From: Halorubrum salsamenti
GTDB taxonomy: Archaea > Halobacteriota > Halobacteria > Halobacteriales > Haloferacaceae
Length of the DNA stretch: 64,000 bases
Assembly (NCBI RefSeq): GCF_007671685.1
Contig: NZ_VCNL01000003.1
Location: 222,131 to 286,130 of the forward strand
Direction: 5' to 3'
Shown: piece by piece, positions 58,264 to 64,000 of the stretch
How positions within the stretch are numbered: the first letter of the stretch is position 1
How the letters are laid out: every line of letters starts with the position of its first letter
Translations under genes and position numbers: made by a program
The notes under the pieces: model-generated
What the model was told of the DNA's origin: nothing
Databases searched by the model: none
Seen by the model: only the letters and a program-made list of their open reading frames with translations

Positions 58264-60378
58264 ATGGGTACGCTCAACGAGATGTTCGACCCGGACCGGG
58301 TCGCCGTCGTCGGCGCGACCTCCCGAGAGGGAGCCGTCGGTCGCGCCGTCACGTCGAATCTGCTCGACGACTTCGACGGCGACACCGTTCCCGTCAACCC
58401 GAACTACGACGAGGTGCTCGGGACGCCCTGCGTCGACGAGGTGGCCGACGCGGACGCCGACGTCGCCGTGGTCGTCGTACCGCCGTCGATCGTGTTGGAC
58501 GCGATCGAGGCGTGCGGCGAGGCGGGCGTCCGGAACGTCGTCGTTATCACCGCCGGGTTCGGCGAGACGGGAGAGGACGGGGCGGCGAGGGAACGGCGCC
58601 TCGCGGAGATAGCCGACGAGTACGACCTGAACCTCGTCGGCCCCAACAGCCTGGGGATCATGTCGACGCCCTCGGGCATGAACGCGACGTTCGGCCCGGA
58701 GAACGCGCTCCCGGGCGGGCTCTCCTTCATGAGCCAGTCCGGCGCGTTCGTCACCGCGGTCCTCGACTGGGCCAACGACAACGGGATCGGCTTCAAGGAC
58801 GTGGTCTCGCTCGGCAACAAGGCGGTCTTGGACGAGACCGACTTCGTCGACCACTGGGGAGACGACGAGGAGACCGACGTGATCATCGGCTACCTCGAGG
58901 GGATCGAGGACGGCCGCAAGTTCATCGATACCGCCCGCGAGACGACCCAGGACACCCCGATCGTCGCCGTGAAATCCGGCCGGACGAGCGCGGGCGCGCA
59001 GGCGGCCTCCTCGCACACCGGCACCCTCGCCGGCTCCGACAAGGCGTACGAGGCCGGCCTCGACCAGGCGGGCGTCATCCGCGCCGAGTCCGTCGACGAG
59101 CTGTTCGACTCGGCCGGCATCCTCGGGAGCCAGCCGCTCCCCGACACCGACAGCGTCGCGATCGTCACCAACGCCGGCGGCCCCGGCGTGATGGCGACCG
59201 ACGCCGTCGGCGACGCCGACCTCGACATGGCGTCGTTCACCGGGGAGACGAGCGATGCGCTCGCCGAATCGATGCCCGACGAGGCGAACATCCACAACCC
59301 GGTCGACGTGATCGGCGACGCCGACGTGGAGCGGTTCCGCGAGGCGCTGGAGATCACCGTCGCCGACGACAACGTCGGGGCCGCCCTCGTGCTGGCCGCG
59401 CCGACCGCGACGATCGACTTCGACGAACTCGCGGACGCGATCACGGACGTGAGCGACGAGATGGACGCCCCCGTCGCCGCCTGCCTGATGGGCGGCGACC
59501 GGACCCGCGGGCCGAAACAGCAGCTGCAGGCGAAGGGGATCCCCTGTTACTTCGATCCCGCCCGCGGGATCGAGAGCCTCGCGACGCTGTCGCGGTACCG
59601 CGACATCAAGGAGCGCGAGTACGCCGACCCGATGTCGTTCGACGTCGACCGCGAGCGCGCCCGCGAGATCCTCGGAACGGTCCGCGACCGCGACGACAAC
59701 CGACTCGGCGTCGAGGCGATGGAACTGCTCGACGCGTACGGCATCCCCACGCCCGACGGCGAGATCGTCGACACGCCCGAGCGCGCCGCCGAGGTCGCCG
59801 CCGGCATCGACGGCGACGTGGTGATGAAGATCGTCTCGCCCGACATCCTCCACAAGTCCGACATCGGCGGCGTCGCCGTCGGCGTCGAGGAGGCCGAGGT
59901 GGCGGACACCTACGAGGACCTGATCACCCGCGCGCGCAACTACCAGCCGGACGCGACCGTCCTCGGCGTACAGGTGCAAGAGATGGTCGATCTCGACGAC
60001 GGCGTCGAGACGATCGTCGGCATGAACCGCGACCCGCAGTTCGGTCCGCTGCTGATGTTCGGGCTCGGCGGTATCTTCGTGGAGGTGATGGAGGACACCA
60101 CCTTCCGCGTCGCGCCCGTCTCGGAGCCGGAGGCCCGCGAGATGACCGAGGAGATCCAGTCGGCGCCGCTGCTGCGCGGCGCTCGGGGGCGCGATCCGGT
60201 CGACGTCGACGCCGTGATCGAGACGATCGGTCGGCTCTCGCAGCTGGTCACCGACTTCCCGGCCATCCTCGAACTCGACATCAACCCGCTCGTCGCACTG
60301 CCCGACGCCGACGGCGGCACGAACGCCGCCGCCGTCGACGTGAGACTTACGGTTGACCCGGAGGAACTCGACCTATGA
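58264..60378 (+). CDS. acd: acetate-CoA ligase (ADP-forming), fused alpha-beta
   Basis: 704 residues. Converts acetyl-CoA, ADP and phosphate to acetate, CoA and ATP, the archaeal route of acetate formation. CoA-binding domain VAVVGATSREGAVGRAV, then SHTGTLAG with the phosphorylated His251, and the C-terminal ATP-grasp subunit beta (GDVVMKIVSPDILHKSDIGG). A TATA-like ttaag at 58231 lies about 30 bp before ATG 58264. The gene overlaps the BioD-like gene by 4 bp. Confidence 0.93.
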   Translation: MGTLNEMFDPDRVAVVGATSREGAVGRAVTSNLLDDFDGDTVPVNPNYDEVLGTPCVDEVADADADVAVVVVPPSIVLDAIEACGEAGVRNVVVITAGFGETGEDGAARERRLAEIADEYDLNLVGPNSLGIMSTPSGMNATFGPENALPGGLSFMSQSGAFVTAVLDWANDNGIGFKDVVSLGNKAVLDETDFVDHWGDDEETDVIIGYLEGIEDGRKFIDTARETTQDTPIVAVKSGRTSAGAQAASSHTGTLAGSDKAYEAGLDQAGVIRAESVDELFDSAGILGSQPLPDTDSVAIVTNAGGPGVMATDAVGDADLDMASFTGETSDALAESMPDEANIHNPVDVIGDADVERFREALEITVADDNVGAALVLAAPTATIDFDELADAITDVSDEMDAPVAACLMGGDRTRGPKQQLQAKGIPCYFDPARGIESLATLSRYRDIKEREYADPMSFDVDRERAREILGTVRDRDDNRLGVEAMELLDAYGIPTPDGEIVDTPERAAEVAAGIDGDVVMKIVSPDILHKSDIGGVAVGVEEAEVADTYEDLITRARNYQPDATVLGVQVQEMVDLDDGVETIVGMNRDPQFGPLLMFGLGGIFVEVMEDTTFRVAPVSEPEAREMTEEIQSAPLLRGARGRDPVDVDAVIETIGRLSQLVTDFPAILELDINPLVALPDADGGTNAAAVDVRLTVDPEELDL

Positions 60379-61436
60379 CAGACACACCCACGACACTCGT
60401 CACCGCGACCGGAGAAGGCGCCGGAAAGACAGCGATCACCGTCGCGCTCGCGCGGCTCGCCGCCGACCGCGACCGCAGCGTCGGCTACATGAAGCCGAAG
60501 GGGACTCGGCTGCAGTCGAACGTCGGCAAGACGCTCGATCAGGACCCGATGCTCGCCCGCGAGGTGCTCGATCTGGACGCCGAGATGCACCAGATGGAGC
60601 CCGTCGTCTACTCCCCGACGTTCGTCGAGGGCGCGATCCGCGGCACCGAGGACGCCGACGCGCTCCGCGACCGGATCCGCGAGGAGTACGAAGAGCTCGC
60701 CGCCGACCGCGACCACATGTTCGTCGAGGGGGGCGGCCGCTGGACCACCGGCGGCGTCGTCGACCTCACCGACGTGGACGTGGCGGAACTGCTCGACGCG
60801 CGGGTCGTGCTCGTCGCCGGCTACGACTCCCCGAACGACCTCGACGACGTGCTCGCGGCCGCCGACGCGTTCGGCGACCGCCTCGCCGGCGTCGTGTTCA
60901 ACAAGGTGTCCGACGACGCGTTCGAGTCGCTCGATCAGGACGGGATCCCGTTCCTCGAATCGAAGGGAATCACCGTGTTCGGGGCCATCCCGTCCGAGAA
61001 GGAGCTGGCCGGCGTCACCGTCGGGGAGCTCGCGGACGAGCTCGGCGCCGAGCTCCTCACCGACGCCCCGACCGACGGCTTCGTCGAGCGCTTCCTCGTG
61101 GGCGCGATGGGCGGCGACGAGGCGCTCCGCTACTTCCGGCGCGCCCGCGACGCCGCCGTCATCACCGGCGGCGACCGCGCCGACGTGCAGACCGCGGCGC
61201 TCGAGGCCTCCGGCGTGGCGTGCCTCGTGTTGACCGGCGGTCACCGTCCCTCGGGCGCCGTGCTCGGGAAGGCGGCCGACGCCGGTAAGCCCGTCCTCGC
61301 GGTGAACACCGACACGGTCACCGCGATCGACCGCGCCGAGGGGATCGTCCGCGGCGGTCGCACCCGCGACGCGCGCACCGTCGACAGGATGGCGGAGCTG
61401 CTCGACGCGCACGTCGACGTGGACGCGCTGGTCTGA
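60375..61436 (+). CDS. BioD-like / phosphotransacetylase N-domain protein with DRTGG domain
   Basis: 353 residues. N-terminal P-loop NTPase of the BioD-like kind (TLVTATGEGAGKTAITVALAR; switch VEGGGRW), then a DRTGG domain (ALRYFRRARDAAVITGGDRAD). This matches the N-terminal domain of some phosphate acetyltransferases without the Pta catalytic part. Overlap with acd suggests a regulator or chaperone of acetate metabolism. Biotin synthesis is unlikely since no other bio gene is near. Confidence 0.8.
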   Translation: MTDTPTTLVTATGEGAGKTAITVALARLAADRDRSVGYMKPKGTRLQSNVGKTLDQDPMLAREVLDLDAEMHQMEPVVYSPTFVEGAIRGTEDADALRDRIREEYEELAADRDHMFVEGGGRWTTGGVVDLTDVDVAELLDARVVLVAGYDSPNDLDDVLAAADAFGDRLAGVVFNKVSDDAFESLDQDGIPFLESKGITVFGAIPSEKELAGVTVGELADELGAELLTDAPTDGFVERFLVGAMGGDEALRYFRRARDAAVITGGDRADVQTAALEASGVACLVLTGGHRPSGAVLGKAADAGKPVLAVNTDTVTAIDRAEGIVRGGRTRDARTVDRMAELLDAHVDVDALV

Positions 61437-61535
61437 GGCGGATTACGGTGTGAATCCGGAACCGCCTCGCTTCCGTCCCCCGCCGCGGGCGAACGTCTGA
61501 CATACTGTTTTCAGGGAGGACGACGTAGGGCGCGT

Positions 61536-62537
61536 ATGACCAGTCTCTCGGAGGCGTACGGCGGACGGGGACGCTCCGAGGTCGACCCGCGACGGCTGTA
61601 CCTGGGCGTGGGCTCGTTCGTCGCCGGGACGCTGCTCCTCGTCGCCGGAATCTTCGTGGCCGCGGAGGTCGTCCTCCCGAGCGGCTACAACTCCGGTGAG
61701 GCGCGGCAGCTCGGCGGCGTGCTCGGCGGCGTGGGCGTCCCCCTCGTGTTGCTCGGCGTGATGACCGTCCTCCCGGCGGACCGCAACACCCGCGTCGCCG
61801 CGGTCGTCGGGGCGGGCGTGATGTGTCTCGGCGTCGCGCTGTTCGCGTACGCGTATCCTAACCACTGGGTCGGCGGGCCACGCCCCGAACTCACGGATCT
61901 CACGCTGCCGACCGCGGGGCTGTACTTCGTCGGCGCCGCGACGACGCTGTGGAGCGTGTTCGTCGGCGTCGCCAACTTCAAGACCCGGAACGACCCCGGC
62001 GGGACCGTCACGATGGAGGTGACTCACAAGGGCGAGACGAAGGTGATCGAGGTCGACCGCGCCGAACTCAAGCGCGGCGGCGGCGTCGGCCTGCTCGGCG
62101 GCACTCCCGACGGCGACGTGGAGACGCAGACGAACCGGCGCGACGGGAGCGGCTCCGGGTCCGGCTCCCCCTCGGGCTCCGGATCGGGTTCGTCCGGGAC
62201 CTCCGGCTCCCCCGGCTCGACCGGATCGTCTCTCCCGACCGGGTCGGCGGACGGATCGAAGCCCGCCGGCGTGAGCGACGGCGGCGCGAGCGCGACGGAC
62301 ATCCGCTCTCCGCTCGACGGGAACGGCAATGACGGCTCCGACGGCCCGTCCGGACCGAGCGGCTCGGTCGCTCCCGGCGCCTCGCCCGCCGCACGCGACG
62401 GCCCGGGAGACACCTACTGCGGGAATTGCGCGCAGTTCGACTACGTCCGCACGGAGCAGGGGATGCAGCCGTACTGCGGCCATCACGACGAGCTGATGGA
62501 CGACATGGACGCCTGCGAGGAGTGGACGCCGCGGTGA
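61536..62537 (+). CDS. membrane protein with C-terminal Cys/His zinc-ribbon-like end
   Basis: 333 residues. Four helices in the first 150 residues (LYLGVGSFVAGTLLLVAGIFV, VPLVLLGVMTVLPA, AAVVGAGVMCLGVALFAYAYP, LYFVGAATTLWSVFVGVANF), then a long Ser/Gly/Pro-rich linker (GSGSGSPSGSGSGSSG) and a C-terminal TYCGNCAQFDYV, MQPYCGHHD, CEEWTP cluster that could bind metal. From memory resembles DUF7139. ATG 61536. Confidence 0.75.
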   Translation: MTSLSEAYGGRGRSEVDPRRLYLGVGSFVAGTLLLVAGIFVAAEVVLPSGYNSGEARQLGGVLGGVGVPLVLLGVMTVLPADRNTRVAAVVGAGVMCLGVALFAYAYPNHWVGGPRPELTDLTLPTAGLYFVGAATTLWSVFVGVANFKTRNDPGGTVTMEVTHKGETKVIEVDRAELKRGGGVGLLGGTPDGDVETQTNRRDGSGSGSGSPSGSGSGSSGTSGSPGSTGSSLPTGSADGSKPAGVSDGGASATDIRSPLDGNGNDGSDGPSGPSGSVAPGASPAARDGPGDTYCGNCAQFDYVRTEQGMQPYCGHHDELMDDMDACEEWTPR

Positions 62538-62569
62538 GCGAGTTGGGGACGAGCGCTGTCTTATTATTT

Positions 62570-63679
62570 TTAAGCCGGGTCCGCCGACGGGAGCTGTGAC
62601 TCCGCGACCGCGAACGCGAGCGTGCTCAACACGGCGGTGAGCGTCCCGGCCGCGAGCGCCATCGCGAGATCGGGGAGCCCGAGCGAGGTCACGCCCGGGG
62701 CCGCCGGCAGAAAGAACCCGGAGACGGCGTACAGCACGACGGCGATCGAGAGCACGTAGAACGGCGCGTTGAGGTACCGCCACCGGAACCGACTCGCGAG
62801 GTACTCGTCGGTGATCTGGCCGAGGCTGGAGGTGATCCCGGCGACCGCGAGCCACTGGACGAAGCCGTGGACGAACGCCGCGAGCGCGACGCCGGCGGTG
62901 ACGCCTCCCCCGCGGACGCCGCGGACGGTTTCGACCGTCTCCATCCCCTGTACCCCGCCGACGACGATCAGCGCGAGCGCGACGACGTAGGTGACGAGCG
63001 TCACCCGCCCCGTGTAGAGCACGTTGCGCACGGAGGCGGCCGCGCCGTCGACCGTGTCTTCGAGGCCGAGCCCGCGGAACAGCGAGTAGAGCCCGAGGAG
63101 CCCGGAGAGGATCCCGAGGACGGCCGCGCCCGCGACGTCGAACAGGTTGGCGACGACGACGAGCGGGTATATCAGGAGGAGCACGCCGAGCGGCACCAGG
63201 ATCGTACCGCGGGTCTCCGGGTCCGCGAGCACCTGCTTGATCGTGTAGTAGAGCGACTCGAGGTCCTGGGCCTGCCGGACGACCACCCGGCGCATCCCGT
63301 CGATCGGCATCCGTGAGCGGATCACCGGGAGGACCGACTCGTCCTGCGCGCCGTCGGTGATGACGACCGCGGAGACCTCCTCTCCGGTCGACAGCTCCGC
63401 GAGCACCCGGTCGACCTCTTGGCCCACCGCGCGATTCGCCCGCACGTCGGAGCCGTCGACGCCGGTGACCGCCGCGACTTCGACCGCCTCGCCGCCGGCC
63501 GCCAGCTCGTCGTAGACGTTAACGCCCTGAAAGAGGACGTTCACGTCGGAGTCCTCCGGGTCGGCGGTCGCGAGCGCGACCGCGGCCTCGGTGACCTCGT
63601 CGGCGCCGATGACGGGGGTGGGGATCCCCGTCTTCCGACCGAGGTCGTCGTCGAGGTCGACGCAGAGGACGAGTAGCAT
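62570..63679 (-). CDS. DUF373-family membrane protein
   Basis: 369 residues. The cytoplasmic N-terminus (LLVLCVDLDDDLGRKTGIPTPVIG, VVITDGAQDESVLPVIRSRM in part) has a Toprim/Rossmann-like Asp pattern. Six helices follow (residues about 155-365). DUF373 is found across archaea with unknown function. It starts at ATG 63679, converges on the DUF7139-like gene with a 32 bp gap. Confidence 0.85.
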   Translation of the reverse strand: MLLVLCVDLDDDLGRKTGIPTPVIGADEVTEAAVALATADPEDSDVNVLFQGVNVYDELAAGGEAVEVAAVTGVDGSDVRANRAVGQEVDRVLAELSTGEEVSAVVITDGAQDESVLPVIRSRMPIDGMRRVVVRQAQDLESLYYTIKQVLADPETRGTILVPLGVLLLIYPLVVVANLFDVAGAAVLGILSGLLGLYSLFRGLGLEDTVDGAAASVRNVLYTGRVTLVTYVVALALIVVGGVQGMETVETVRGVRGGGVTAGVALAAFVHGFVQWLAVAGITSSLGQITDEYLASRFRWRYLNAPFYVLSIAVVLYAVSGFFLPAAPGVTSLGLPDLAMALAAGTLTAVLSTLAFAVAESQLPSADPA

Positions 63680-63774
63680 TACGCGACGCTAGGCGAGGGG
63701 TCGGCATATGTTTTCGGCTCGGGCCGGCGGCGCGCGGAGGTGTTTTTAAATCGCGGCTCCCCGATCGCGTCTCC

Positions 63775-64000
63775 TCAGTCGTCTTCCGACGCGGGCTCGT
63801 GCTCGATCCCGTTCAACATCCGGCGGACGTTCTCGCCGTCGCCGAACGAGGTCGGGTACGCGGCCAGCGGGACGACGTAGTCGTCGCCGGCCTCGACCGC
63901 CTCGGCGACGTGGAACTCGAGCTCGACGCTCACGCCGGTACCAGCGATCTCCCCCTCGGCCGTGTACACCGTCACCGACGCGTCGGTGCCGAGGACGTCA
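63775..64000 (-). CDS. small protein, 5' end beyond the window
   Basis: 75 residues visible; the reading frame continues past 64000 (DVLGTDASVTVYTAEGE at the edge), so the internal GTG at 63975 is probably not the start. Features: beta-rich EIAGTGVSVELEFHVAEA, a VPLAAYPTSFGDGENVRRML middle and an acidic tail ASEDD. No family was recognised. The TATA-like ttttaaa at 63742-63749 lies downstream and belongs to no evident start. Confidence 0.55.
   Translation of the reverse strand, partial: DVLGTDASVTVYTAEGEIAGTGVSVELEFHVAEAVEAGDDYVVPLAAYPTSFGDGENVRRMLNGIEHEPASEDD

Noticed and set aside
60375-61436. dethiobiotin synthetase (BioD) function
   Set aside because: Only the P-loop NTPase fold is shared; the DRTGG domain and coupling with acd point to acetate metabolism, and there are no other biotin genes.

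Overview
The window is a piece of a haloarchaeal main chromosome, probably from Halorubrum or a close relative (the genus is an inference). The grounds are high GC content, very acidic proteins, S-layer glycoproteins with a PGF-CTERM anchor, archaeal information-processing genes (RfcS with an intein, ABCE1, archaeal CCA-adding enzyme, intron-bearing tRNA), haloarchaeal regulators (Bat-type HTH), and TATA boxes about 26-30 bp before start codons, which implies mostly leaderless mRNAs. Nearly all of it is compact housekeeping sequence. No complete insertion sequence, CRISPR array, prophage or rRNA was seen.

Layout. 1-6 kb: two tandem paralogous S-layer glycoprotein genes, the first cut by the window edge, separated by a 1 kb gap holding a duplicated hairpin that resembles an IS200/IS605-type end. 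6.4-9.2 kb: ribbon-helix-helix regulator plus preQ0/queuosine-precursor transporter, a BNR-repeat protein and an HExxH protein. 9.7-15.3 kb: CBS/CNNM transporter, glutaredoxin plus cysteine-less redoxin, TsaC/Sua5, ABCE1 with an EMC6-like partner. 15.6-24.5 kb: small regulators, a D-2-hydroxyacid dehydrogenase, a methyltransferase, a pilin, a divergent pair of secreted protein and membrane-anchored HTH regulator, and etfBA. 24.6-33 kb: rfcS interrupted by a 435-residue intein, a phosphodiesterase, phosphate permease, YgfZ/GcvT-like protein, archaemetzincin, UPF0146 and a HAD hydrolase. 33.0-37.2 kb: two tRNAs (one with a 37-nt intron) beside cca, a two-gene fluoride channel and a HerA-like ATPase. 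37.3-43.5 kb: FAD monooxygenase, pilin-like protein, and a protein-repair/chaperone run (two PCMT homologues, two Hsp20). 43.8-53.6 kb: ilvA, ABC-2 exporter, FolC-FolP fusion, DHH protein, trxB. 54.1-64 kb: PPOX protein, Bat regulator, PAS histidine kinase, acd (ADP-forming acetyl-CoA synthetase) with a BioD-like partner, and membrane proteins.

The most striking non-genic structure is a dispersed family of non-coding, hairpin-rich elements with at least four copies (about 9.3, 29.3, 45.8 and 53.7 kb). They share short conserved blocks separated by stems whose sequence differs between copies while pairing is kept, and they end in TTATAA-type motifs. The window has thirteen convergent gene junctions. 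Nine have gaps of 0-37 bp, and the four long ones each hold one element, reading in the direction of the gene whose stop codon precedes its left end. None was seen elsewhere. They look like a structured RNA or a non-autonomous mobile element that sits in shared 3' regions.
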